The notes under the pieces are model-generated. The model saw nothing but the letters and a program-made list of their open reading frames with translations. It searched no databases and was not told where the DNA came from. A DNA stretch of 54,999 nucleotides from Porogramme epimiltina (lineage: Eukaryota > Basidiomycota > Agaricomycetes > Polyporales > Polyporaceae), in contig FTLJ01000460.1 of the NCBI GenBank assembly GCA_900155495.1, forward strand, positions 1 to 54,999. The letters run 5' to 3'. Shown here in pieces: positions 23,911-34,765 of this stretch (position 1 is the first letter of the stretch; every line of letters begins with the position of its first letter). A program made the position numbers and the translations under genes.

Positions 23911-26081
23911 CTATGCGTCGTCCAGCATCCGCAGCGCCTTCACGACGTCCACGTCCACCGTCGTGCGCCACTCCCACTCCCAGTTCGTCCGCACGAGCGA
24001 CCCGATCTGCTCGAGCTTCTCCCTGTCCTCGCTCCGCCCCTCCTCTCCGCTCCCATCTCCCTCCCCTCTTGCGCCGGGGAACGGCGCGACGGGCCCCGCG
24101 TCGAACGCGAGCCCGGGGTAGCGCAGCGTGCACAGCAGCCCGTTGTCGGACGCGCACTCGGCCGTGCGCCGGCCCCACGCGCGGCGCACGGCGTCGTACG
24201 CGCGCAGCGCCCGCCCGGTGGTCGCACGCGTCGTGCGCCGGTCGCCGAGTAGCGTCGCGAGCACGTATGCGTCCTCGATTGCTTGCCCTGGGCCGCTGCC
24301 CACATATGGCAGGGTTGCGTGTGCCTACGCGATGTGCGGAGGGAGGCGCGAGAGAGGATAGGGCAATGGGGAGAGAGGAGCGTTGAGCGTGTTGGGACGA
24401 CGGACGGAGAGGCAAGGAAGGAGGGTACACACCGCGTCCCCGAGGAGCACAACGTTCCCGCACACGAGCGACGGGAGCGCGGGCGAGGTGTGCACCGCCC
24501 ACCTATTCACTTGCGGCACGCGCAGCGCCGCCTACGCGCCCGCCCAAGCCATCTCCATCAGCGAAAACAGAACACACGCGCACACGCGCACGCGCGCACA
24601 CACGAACGACGCGAGAACGCACCTCCATCAGCGCGCGCACCTCGGGCTCCCACCGCTCGAACTGCGAAAACTCGCGCGCGAGGCCCGCGCCGGGCACGTC
24701 CGCGGACCACGGTGCTTCGCGCGCGGGCGCGCGGCCCTCGAGCGCGGGGTCCGCGCAGTGCGCGGTGAGGCTCACGTACGTCCCGAGCGCGACCGGGTAC
24801 ACTGTGATTTCCTGAAGGTGATCGCGTGCACGTGAGCGGGCGCGTCGGAGGCGCCGAGGCGAAACGGACTACTCACCGCATCTCTTCCGACGTACTGTCG
24901 GCGTCCCGGAGTCGGGCTTCAACATTTTATGGCCGGGGCGGGGAATCACCACTCACCACTATGGGGTCCTCTAATGCCGGGTGGTTGGGCACCGCCGCGC
25001 GCACCTCCTCCGCCGGGATCATCGCGCGGTACACCGACGTACCCGAGAATCTTGGGCGGCCCGCTGCCCTCACGCGCTCCCTCTCCTCCTCCCGTTCGCG
25101 CTCCACGTCTCCCGGATCTCTCGCCTCACCCTCCTCACCCTCCTCGCCCTCCTCGTCCTCGTACCCCCGCGCCGCGCTCCACTCCCACCCACCCTCCCCG
25201 CGCGCGAGCCCCTCCGCGAGCCCGACGCGCACCGCAGAGTCCACACCGTCCGCGCCGACGAGCACGTCGCACACCGCCCGGGAGCCGTCCGCGAACTCGA
25301 GCGCGACCTGCGCGCCCGAGCCGTGTATGTGCGTCTGGTGGAACGCGACGAGGCGCCGCCGCGCGCGCACGCGGCAGTGCGGGGAGAGGTGCTGTAGGAG
25401 GGCTGCGGCGAAGTCGGGCCGCTGGAACGCGAGGAGGCCTGCTTTGGCGCGGACGCGGGCGGGGGTGGGAGGGGTTCGTGAGCGAGCGATGCGTCGCGCG
25501 CGCGAAGCGTGAACGGGTAGGGACGCACCTGGCGCGTGGAAGGTGTAGAAATTGACGCCTTGCGGCTGGTCGCCTTTGCGAAATGTAAACGATGTTTCTG
25601 TGCGCGCGTGCATTCAGGCACACCACAGGGACGCCCCGCGCGCCGCGGTTGTCGAAATCAAGAAAAAAACAATCAGGAGAGAAAGAAAGAAGCCGAACGT
25701 TAGCGCGCGGGCGGACAGTGCGGGAAAGAAGGGAGGGGCGGAGAGAGGCACGGACTCGGGAGCTCGGCCGGGGGCACGACGGCGACCTTGGCGAGCGCGT
25801 CGGCGAGACCGAGCGCGGACAGGATCTTCCACGCGCGCGGCCAGACGCCGACGCCGGGGCCGGTGGGGGCGACGAGCTCGTCGCCGCCCTCGTAGAGGTC
25901 GATCTCGATGTCGTGGTGGCGGGAGAGCGCGACGGCGCAGACGAGGCCCGCGACGCCGCCGCCGCTGTGGGGAAGAGCCGCCGGGTTAGCGCGCGGATCT
26001 TTTGGGATGGGGGAGGAGAAGGGGAGGAGGGATTAATGGCTGGGCTTACCAGATGGCGACGCGTAGTTTCGGGGAGGACAT
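23911..26081 (-). CDS. FAD-dependent monooxygenase (salicylate-hydroxylase-like)
   Basis: Eight minus-strand exons: 26081-26050, 25964-25756, 25597-25529, 25438-24957, 24894-24877, 24811-24623, 24531-24433, 24324-23911, coding 503 aa. The N-terminal FAD-binding motif CGGGVAGLVCAVALSR continues to the acidic end of strand beta-2 (IEIDLYEG). The DG motif is VLVGADGVDSAVR, and the GD motif is VVLLGDA joined to AHATLPYVGSGPGQAIEDA. An 18-nt exon (YVGRDA) is needed to give the family-like run before ITVYPVALG. Family members hydroxylate small aromatic acids using NAD(P)H and O2; the true substrate is unknown. There is an internal Glu-rich low-complexity insertion (DEEGEEGEEGEARD). Soluble, with no signal peptide. 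Confidence 0.87.
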
Positions 26082-26819
26082 GTGAACTAGTCGGAGATGG
26101 GAGCGGATAGTAGAAAAGGGTAGCGCGCGAGGGGGAGCAGGAGGGCGATAAGGGGGGGCGCAAAACCCGGGGCTGATGTGGAGGAGCTCGGGGGCGGGGG
26201 TGCGAAGTTGAAGGTACGAGGGGGATATATCAGATCGCCGGCGTGTGGAGAACCCCCGGAGAAGCGGCAGCGGTCGGATGGCCACTTGCTGAGCGCGTTC
26301 GTGCCGCGGAACGCGAGGGCTGGCGGCGGACGGGAAGATGGGCTGAGCCTGGGTGGGCGGGTGTTGAGATGGGAGCCGCGCAGCTGCTGGGCGAGCTCTG
26401 GTGTGGTCTGACGGGGGGCCACCCGCTGAGCGAGCATATCATGACGTCTTTAGCGAACGCTCCTTCTGCAGGCGCCCGCAGAATCGCACGAAAACATCGG
26501 ACGTTTTGTAGACGCCCGTGCAACGTCGTGCTCGTCTGTCTCTTCCTCATGCCTTCATGCGACGGCTCTGCGATGGGCGCGGATTCTAGGCCTACACATT
26601 CCATTCTCCGCCGCGCGGAGCCTAGGGGCTCTCCCTGGGCGCTCGGCTACGGCATCCCAAGAAAAGACGAATGGGCCAAGGTCGACTATAGCTAGTGAAA
26701 ATCGGTCGTTGGTAAGGGTGCCGGCGGTGATGACGCCTCCACGGTGAGATCTTGTTCACGCAAAACTTAGGATCGGGTCGCTGGATCTGATCTAGGTTTG
26801 CGTTTGGTAGGACCCGTCC
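26082..26819. other. Upstream region of the FAD monooxygenase
   Basis: Promoter side of the monooxygenase, GC-rich to about 26450. It includes a short repeat (26478-26521) shared with 47266-47308. No gene recognised. Confidence 0.4.
26478..26521. repeat. Short dispersed repeat, copy a
   Basis: About 45 bases beginning CAGAATCGCACGAA and passing through ATCGG, GTAG and CGCCCG. They align with 47266-47308, which begins TAGAATCGCACGAA. Identity by eye is high at the left end and weaker to the right. Function unknown. Confidence 0.45.
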
Positions 26820-28160
26820 GATTCCGCCCCGAGCATTCGGCCATTCATACTCGTCTGCACCCGGCATTGGCAACCAACTCTGCGCTCTGCGCGATCCCTC
26901 CCACTCTTCAGCCAAGAACACATCTTGCGGCAGCGGGTGTGTCATATCTAAGGGGCACCTTGACGCCACGATACGCCAATATATCCATCGACGACATGTG
27001 AGCCGCATTCCATCCACGCCCTCTCTCTGTCAATTAACAGTAATGCCTTTCAGGATTGTACGGTTTGATCGGCCATAGCGCACATGCAGGGCCTCGCCGC
27101 TCCAGAAGGGGCAGGAGACTTCCCTTCTTTCAGCGAGGACCTACCCACAAGCCGAAGCAGGCCCCTAGCGTGGCTGATGTCGTCCGTGTATGTGCCCTGC
27201 ACTGCGGGTGTCGTACATCTCAGTTCCGCTTCACAACTCCCGCTAAATGGAGAAGCGAGGGGCGTTATTTGCGTGCGTACGCCCGGTGCTAAGGGCCATA
27301 GAGTGGTTGTGGAGCTGACGTCTAAACACGGTATAGGCTAGCGTAAAGTCGAAGTACGGGTTTCTCGGTAGTTCCCCGTGAGCCGAAAAGTGGATACGGG
27401 TGGTGCCACGCCGGAGCTTCCTGTGTGTCACCCCACAGAGATCTGGTAGATTACCAACCGCTCTCGTGCTGAAACCCCGCGAGCGATCACCGAGATCTTG
27501 TGGAGAGGGCGCCGCATCTTCGGAGGGCGTAGCTTAATCCCAAAAAGCAGTAGGAGGGCGTCCATCGGCAGCGCAATGCCCGGCCTCTACGACGGATTCG
27601 GCAGGCGGTGGCCAGCTCGCGACGAGCCGCAAGACCGCCGACGCCCTCGTCGTTCCCCCGTTCGAGTCACAGCGGAGGGCCGGAACTTGCAAACTTCTGT
27701 CACTCTCGGCTTCCCGATGCGCCCCGAAGGCCTTGGCCCGACATCTCGATCGGAACCACGCCCCCTGCGGGGCACGCGACCTCGCCTCACCACCCAATAT
27801 TTTCCCCCTGCATACAGGCACGGCATACGCCTTCGCTCAAAGCATGTCCCTTGCGCTCGGTCCGGCCTGAGTGCACCCAGTCCAGGTCTGGCCGTAACAC
27901 CAGGGGGCGCCAGCCCCTTTCCCCGGCGCAAACACACCCAAATTCGCAGAAGCCGATGACACCGAGTGCGCGTGTGTGCGGCTGCGGCGACGGACGGGCT
28001 CGTGCGCGCACGAAGCCGTCCGCGCCCCTCGCATTTTTCGGCCTTCTGGAAATCTTCCGCTCGCGCGGGTGGCCTCGGTCTCTTTCCGCTATGACTCAGA
28101 GAGACTGCGACCAAGGTAAGTTCGTTGATCAACGTCGTATTTCTGTCCGCTGACTCATTC
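26820..28160. repeat. Dispersed repeat, copy 1 (upstream of the HET relic)
   Basis: Diverged copy of a repeat also found at 41880-43090 and, as a shorter form, at 33070-33660. Anchors shared with copy 3 are CTCTGCGCGATC (near 26880), GCACATGCA (near 27080), GACGGATTCGG (near 27590) and CTTTTTCGGCCTTCTGGAAAT-like sequence near 28040. Shared with copy 2 are GCGGTGGCCAGCTCGC and a stretch of GC-rich CH-rich sequence. All three end with a GTAAG...AG intron-like segment (28114-28165 here). No intact reading frame; it may be a decayed gene or the non-coding part of a mobile element. Boundaries are approximate. Confidence 0.5.
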
Positions 28161-29069
28161 CTAGGGGCGTTGTGGTAGGAGAATACTGCCATGGCGCGTA
28201 TCTCCGGCTCCTACAAACGGCCGCGTGGTCCATGTTCTCTCAACAAATGGAACCCCGGGACCGACGGCGCTAGCTCGGTCATGAGGCAGAGCGTGCATCC
28301 TGTACCATCTCTTCTAATCCACATCGAAGCCAGGTTTATCCGGCGCGCAGCATCGATGCGAACACCCAGTCCCTGAGATGCCTCGTATGACGTGAGATAC
28401 CTAATGCAATGTAGGACTGTCGATTCTCGTATTCCTCTGGCGTTTGAATAAAGTCTACACTGCTACAGGCTGGTGATTGGAACATACCACCGAAGATATT
28501 AGCTCCGGGCGGACGCCCGTTTCTCTTCATTTGCCGCTCGATACCACACGAAGAAAGATTTAGAGGGCTAGTTGGCAGAACCTACGTCGCAGAGTCCACT
28601 TTCTGCCTGCGCGCTATCAACGCCATGACGCCCTAGTCTCGACCCCAATATTCACACTTTCAGATTGCCTGCCTCCTTCCCAAGCCCGGATTCGCCTGCG
28701 AAATGCTGATGCGGTTAAGGTACCTTCCGTAGGGAATTGCTACACTTCGTCTTTCAAACCTAGAACGCATCACCATTCCCGATAGAGACGGTAGGACCGC
28801 AAGTTTGGTGGCGAACGGCGCATACAGTACCTGTACCGAGCAAACTGGAAAGGTAGCGCTGGTAAACAGGTCAGTTCCAACCACTGTGGTTCCCGGGCGC
28901 CTCCTCTTTGTGGTCAGCAAGTTCCGTCTGACTGACGTCCACCTCACAGCTTCAGGGCCTAGCATAAGGGTGCCCTTTCTAGGCCACGATACTCGTATCA
29001 AGCATGTAGCATTTCGAGCCCGGTTAGCGTATCCTATCGTTCCGACATTGGGTTTGTTTGTCTAATGTG
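28161..29069. other. Region between repeat copy 1 and HET relic
   Basis: By position this would correspond to the promoter of the relic HET gene. I could not align it with the other HET promoters, and no coding sequence is evident. Confidence 0.35.
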
Positions 29070-29540
29070 TCCTATTTCTCAGGGGGAGACGAGTAATTGG
29101 TCACGTTAACTCTTGGAAGGAAGCTGGATCTCACCACCAGAAGGGGCGACATCATGACACACTATCTCCTGATGCCCATCCGGTGCAAACCTACCAGGAT
29201 GTCGTCTTAATTCCGAACAAAGATAGACATGACCGGGCTTAGACCACGAAAGCCACTCAGGGTTGAGGTGTGGGACGATGCGTGGAGAGGACGTTTCACA
29301 CTCGCTCATGGGCACCTTCTGCGGCAAAATGCTCACCATCTATCGCGAAGGCCGCGTCCTGCGGTACGTTCTGCTGCCTTCAGAAGGATATCCTCAAACC
29401 GATTCCGAGCCAAGGCACCTTTGACTGGGACCCCGAACGCACCGCCAGTCGAACGGCGAAGGGTCCAACCCCCTCACCGGGAGCGCTCTCCGACTTCGCA
29501 TTCTCCAGGTCCGTCACGACTCACGACGCCTCGATACGCC
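29070..29540 (+). pseudogene. Internally deleted HET-domain relic
   Basis: Three blocks of HET sequence survive. At 29126-29230 the DNA resembles the HET-C start region: CCACCAGAAG, ACACTATCTC and CAAACCTACCAGGATGTCGT, the last encoding QTYQDVV where HET-C has QTYQDVL. Directly after, at about 29278-29335, GGAGAGGACG and CACTCGCTCATGGGCACC encode a degraded form of the EDEAYSLMGIF and MPTIYGEG motifs. At 29370-29530, another frame gives LQKDILKPIPSQGTFDWD and then PSPGALSDFAFSRS, matching the LQEEILKS(V/I)PDQSIFAWD and LAPSP.(A/S)FSRS motifs of the intact genes. The centre of the HET domain (roughly codons 65-225) is missing. Stops and frame changes show it is dead. Confidence 0.75.
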
Positions 29541-30944
29541 TCGATACCACGGGGGAATATGCTCACCTCAATGGTCTTTCTCGTTAGGAAAGTGAAGATC
29601 GTACTACTAGTATTCTCACTCTTCTTCAACAACCGTCTCGTTGACTGTTCCTTCTAATGTGTAGCTGGTGCAGATCGTACAACCCCGACCTCCACGCGAC
29701 AATACCTAAGCCACTTCAGCTCACTCACACGCATGTAGTCCACCACTCTCGAGTGGTCCTCCGAAGATGTATAGTCTTCATGAGGACAATGCGGCATTCC
29801 GAGTGTTGCTTCCAATGTGTTATGAGTGGCGATATCCATGGGGTCTGTAGCAGTTAGATTTCTTGGTAATTTCAGAGGTTCAAGAGCAATATTTGAATGA
29901 TATTAGCGGTTTTCTATTAGGAGATAAGGTTTGACGAATGGGACGAACCTTGGGGATTCTGTGAAGTAGGCGTCGGACCTGAATGATGTGGACCCCGGGG
30001 ATAAGAATAGGAGTTCTGGAATATAAGAGAGTCAATCGGGACCACCCTCGTAATGATAGAAGTTCTAGTTATTTTGGGGGAAATCCTGGTGCAGGGAAGG
30101 TAAATACAGCCAGGGAGAGCCCATATTTAAGCCCGGGCACGATTGACAGATATGTATGGGGTGCGCTATAACAGGGATGCTCAGAAGCTTGTCTGGTTCT
30201 AAATGCTTGTACTATTCTGGAGGACTTGAGCAAAGCTGCTGTCCACCGCCCGGTCTAAATTTAGTTCTAACGTCGTTGTAGTGGTACGCAATAGGATGCG
30301 AGCGTAGACGTAAGCCTTCTGTGCGAGCAGAGTAGCATATAATAATAATATTTGCATGGATAGCGCCATCGCCGGCGCGAACGCGCGTAGGCGGATCATT
30401 AGACAAGAACGAAGGCGACATCAGGGTCGAGAGACCGGAGAGCTATGCGGTGGAACCAAGATAGGATTCGTGGGGGCCACAAAAAGACAGTGGAAATGCA
30501 AGACGTCTGAGGTCTCATGGTTGTGTATTGCCAGCGTATCCGACCTGAAGTTCACGAAGTCAACTTCATGATCCAAGTGTCGACGTCACGTGTATGAGCT
30601 GTCCTCGCGCTTGCACGTGAGCGGGCGCCAGCAGGTCACAAAGAGTCACTTGTCACCCATCATAACGCACCGTAACGTCGTCAGATTCCGGTTCGGAGAA
30701 CCCGGGTTCTGGCGGAATCTATGACATATCGATGTCTGACTACTTAGGTCCTCAGCCTCAGGAACAATGCGTAGAATGGGTGATGACACACACTTGCGAC
30801 CTACCATAACCTCGTGTGCAATCACAATAGCCAAATCTCTTCGTTCTTAGTCCTGCTGACGGTTGTGAAGCTTTATTGCAGTTTGTCTGTACAACATTGT
30901 GTTCCGGCCCTTTGCTCATGTTGTTCTCCGCTTATCTTCTAGCT
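29541..30944. other. Intergenic region, no gene seen
   Basis: AT-richer DNA between the HET relic and the 2OG oxygenase. The last ~300 bases should hold the oxygenase promoter; CACGTG occurs at 30588-30593. No other gene is recognised. Confidence 0.45.
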
Positions 30945-32350
30945 ATGCCAGGATTAAAAACGATCCCCCCTTTCCCTCAGGGTGTTCCAACTCACGCCTT
31001 GCTCATAGTAGACTATCGACTTATCGAAGCTAGAGACGAGGATGAGATCAACAAACTCTGGAAGGCTGCGACGGAACTAGGGTTTTGGTAGTGCGTATAT
31101 GAGAGTCACACATTTGGCTGAAGGCTAAATCTTGTACGTCAGCCTCAAGAATCACGGTGTAGAGGACGAAGTCGACAGTATGTTCGAGATGGGTAGCGAA
31201 ACGATTGCTCTACCACTCGAGGAGAAGCTTCAATTCGAAGAAGGAGACCAAGGCGTTGCGTTCGGGTGAGCCTTTGTCCCTTTTCTGGCGGATTTGTTCA
31301 CATATTTATTGGATACACAAGGTACAGGGCAGCTGGCTCAAACGTCACGGACAACCGTGGCACAAGGGATATCACTGAATGGCTCAATATCTCCAAGGAC
31401 GACGTCCTCGCATGGCCTAAAGTCGCGCGACGCACGTATCCCCGAACTATCGATGCGCGCATGCAATCGACGGTCAAACCTTTCGTCGAGAAGTCTCTAG
31501 CAGTCAACAAAGTGCTTATTAATGTCCTCAACGATAAGCTCGGCCTCCCGGAAGGCGCCTTAGCTAGTCTTCACAACGCGCACGAACGCAGCAGCTGCAC
31601 TGCACGGGTCATTTGGGCGCCACCCCATCCGGAGTCGGAAGAGAGGAATTTCGTGGGTGCTCACACGGATTTTGGGTCTATGGTAGAGAAATTCTGTTTA
31701 TGGTCTTTTTGACAGTTCCTCATATACACGTTAGACGTTCCTTCATAACCGCCTCGGCGGCTTGCAAGTTTTCCCCCCGGGATATGACCAATGGTGTTAC
31801 GTCAAGGTGGTTCTTTCTCTATTCGCAGGTTTACAAATGGTAACGGGAGATCTACACAGCCCCTCCCCGGACACGCCATCTGCAATATTGGGGACGCGCT
31901 CAACATATTTTCTGGAGGGATCCTACGCTCTAACATACATCGTGTAGTGTGAGTATTGTTTTCTTTCGTTATCCTACTCGTATGAGCTGATGGGGTGTCG
32001 TGCTGTAACTCGAAAGGCCACCGCCGAAGGAACAAGCACAATACGAGCGCTACTCCGTTGCGTTCTTCACTCGTCCGAACGACACCGCCGTCCTCCACGC
32101 GCTCACGGATGAAAGCGAGCGCATTGCGGAGGCGGTGGCCCAGGAACCTTCTGGAAAATATTCCCCTGGTGTTACCGCTCAAGAGTGGATCGTGAGACGT
32201 TTCAAAACTCAGAGAGCGAACAACTTCAAGGTAAACACTTATCTGCTGCGCGTGTTGTCCTGGACTAATGGCATTTATTAGGGGTTAAAGACTTGGGACG
32301 AGTTTCATGGCACAGAGGACAAGAAGGTTATTGAATGGGGTAAATATTGA
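30945..32350 (+). CDS. 2-oxoglutarate/Fe(II)-dependent oxygenase (isopenicillin-N-synthase-like)
   Basis: Seven exons: 30945-31090, 31143-31265, 31322-31682, 31735-31806, 31860-31948, 32017-32230, 32282-32350, coding 357 aa. The N-terminal DIOX_N region reads LIVDYRLIEARDEDEINKLW and GFWYLKNHGV. The jelly-roll core has the first iron ligands in GAHTDFGSM, then TFLHNRLGGLQVFPPGYDQW and LPGHAICNIGDALNIFSGG. The distal His is in SNIHRVV. The 2OG-binding R-x-S is in YERYSVAFFTRP. All three metal ligands and the co-substrate motif are present, so it is probably active. Fungal members hydroxylate, desaturate or cyclise diverse small molecules; the substrate cannot be told here. The start codon gives a family-like N-terminus and lies two bases after a TCTAG that could be a 5'UTR-intron acceptor. 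Confidence 0.93.
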
Positions 32351-33069
32351 AAGGTGCTCGGTTCACCGCGTTTGTAGCGTACTTGTAGTATGTGTTACTG
32401 GGAGGTATGATGCTCTTAGCATTCTTTAATCGTTCTGACGATCGTATGGGGGACCCACTGGGAATAGGAGGCTCAGGCGTGTGGAGAATCCGCGGATGGG
32501 CCGTGTTAGCCGGCCCGGGGGAGGAAGGGAGAAGTACTTCCGACGCGCGAAGTTAGAGTTAGTCGTGCGATGAAGATGGCTGGTGAAGACAGCTTGGTTA
32601 CAATGGATTGTAACAAGGCTGGTCATGGGCGACTTGGACCTTATATGATGACGTCAGCCAGGCGCGGCGGCCGGCTCGAAAGCATCAAATGTCCCTCAGC
32701 TTAGGCGCCTTGTCGCCATCCTATGAGTCATTTGTCGCCTCCTCTTGATTTTGTGGGACAGCGCTACCTACGACCAGCGCGGACCCCAGCCCCACAAAAA
32801 CTGATCTCCTCCTAGTTGTGCTTGATAACCTGCAATACCTATCGACCTCAAAACAAGTGGTGCAGCGACGTCGGGCAGAGCGGATATCGACTGGTGAAAG
32901 GAAAAGTCCATGGATAGTAGCGAACTTTACCCTTCCAAAGTAAGATCCCCTTCGATTAAACTACAGGAATATCTCTTATTATTTGGTCCTATTTGCAGCC
33001 TCAATCATATCGCTCGTAGGTCGATCAAGTTGATACGGGCACCGAGATGCTTGCTGGAGCTTTCTGAAT
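32351..33069. other. Intergenic region, no gene seen
   Basis: 3' flank of the 2OG oxygenase and the left flank of repeat copy 2. No supported coding sequence. Confidence 0.4.
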
Positions 33070-33660
33070 TCCACCGTGACTCCGGTAACGTCTGGAAGGA
33101 CCGAGGTGGCCGAATTCTGGTGCCACCCTATCTCATGCACAGAGCTTAGCGTCTACTCCGGATTTAACATGCGGTGGCCAGCTCGCAACAGGCCTTTCCA
33201 GGCCGTTCGACGCGCGCGTCTACCCCACTCAAGTCTCCGCGGGGTGGAGCCCCATGCTTCGGTTACTGCCACCCGCGCATCGCCTCGCCCAAGAAGCCCT
33301 TCAATCAACCGATACTACATGGCACGCGACCCCGCTGCGCCCCTGGGATATGCCACCCTATCTCCTCTCCCAGTATACAGCCACGCAGTGCGTTTCCTGT
33401 GGGAACGTCTCAGTCGGACCCCGACCCTAGTGCACCTGGATCAAGACTGGTCGCAAGGCCGCTGCCGACCAGTCATCCATGCTCGCGCGCGCACACTCAA
33501 ACATGTAGCGGCTGTTTATTCCGAGTGGGTATGCGCAACGACGAAAAGATTTTATCGCGCACACAGACGTCCGTTCCACTCATATTTTCTGACTTTGTGA
33601 AACATTTTCGCTCACGCGGACGTGCGCTGCCCTCCGCGCGACTCTGAGGGTTGGTAAGAT
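33070..33660. repeat. Dispersed repeat, copy 2 (upstream of HET-B)
   Basis: Shares GCGGTGGCCAGCTCGCAAC (near 33171) with copy 1. At its right end it shares ACAGACGTCCGTTCC followed by TTTTCTGACTTTGTGAAACA, resembling the terminal parts of copies 1 and 3. A GTAAGATC...TTGTAG segment follows at 33654-33700, at the place where the other copies have an intron-like GTAAG...AG. HET-B starts about 1.1 kb downstream. Boundaries are approximate. Confidence 0.5.
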
Positions 33661-34607
33661 CTGGATGAAGGGTTTATCATGTCCACTCACTTTTTGTAGG
33701 CCTGTTTTTGCCTCGAAGCAGCCTGTACTCAAGCTTCAGGCACTCATCGACGATCGCGTGCAACCTCGTGCTTTTACAAGAGACGGCTTCGACAATCAGT
33801 GCACACCTACACTCTTGTAAGTCAGTGTTTGATCTTTATGTGCGAGCCGTCCTACTCGTAGAGTGTGGAAGTTGTGTCGCTTTCAGCCTTCACCAGGCTG
33901 AAAAACACGAAATCCTGATTCCTTCAACACGCGGTGGCGGATGTGGGATGCGGGATGGAAGAGGTTAGGGCACTGTATTATCAAGAGGTATGTGATGACC
34001 TAGACTTAGCTTGAACACCGCAGGAAATGAGCTCGGGCTTATATTGTGCTCTCTATAGGTCTCCTTCATGATGTTACTGCTTGTATATTTCACTCCCATG
34101 CATGGCTATGCGTGCAATTTGAACCTAATGACTTCAATGCTGCCCAGAAAATTTCGTGTATTTCCTTCCATCTCCGCAGCCTGCATATGATTCATGATAC
34201 ACTTGAGAAGGTTTGCACCAATATAGGATGAGTGAGCACTGAGTAGCCCCAAGGTGGATGATGCGGGGTCCCCCACCCCGCCAGAAAAACACTGGAAGCA
34301 TAATTCTAGTTGGCAATACCCTAACACACTTCACTCAAGCTCGTGTGGTCACCTGCCCGCTCCGGATATCTGTCGGACATTGACGTACACAAGGCAGTGA
34401 GTGCATCAATGTTCTAGATTCTTAGCGACTGTCTAAATTGAGCATTCCGCGTTTCCGAGGGGCAGTTAGAACATTCCATCGACTGTAAAGAGCTCCACGT
34501 GGATCATGTCACAATGGCCACAGTCTCACTGACATGTCGACAACTCAATTGAATAGCCTCCCAAGGCCAAAGTACCAGGTGACTGCGTGCACCGCCATGA
34601 TGCCCAG
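33661..34607. other. Spacer between repeat copy 2 and the HET-B promoter
   Basis: AT-rich; no gene recognised. From about 34430 the sequence resembles the region upstream of HET-D: both contain GAACATTCCATCGAC-like and CATAGCCTC/AATAGCCTC-like stretches. Confidence 0.45.
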
Positions 34608-34758
34608 TATATAACGTGTTTGTCCCCTATGCTGCTACCGGATTGTCATCTCAAGTCTACCACCCCGTATTCTCAATTAAGCTCTTTGCCCCATTCATAA
34701 TCGTAAGTTTGGCTGGAATGATTACGAGGTCTCAAGCCCCATAATGACGTCCCCTCAG
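34608..34758 (+). promoter_or_regulatory. HET-B TATA box and 5'UTR intron
   Basis: TATATAA at 34608-34614 is followed by ACGTGTTTGTCCCC. A 5'UTR intron runs from 34703 (TAATC|GTAAGT) to 34758 (CCTCAG), seven bases before the ATG. HET-D and HET-E have nearly the same arrangement. Confidence 0.7.
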
Positions 34759-34765
34759 TCAAATA

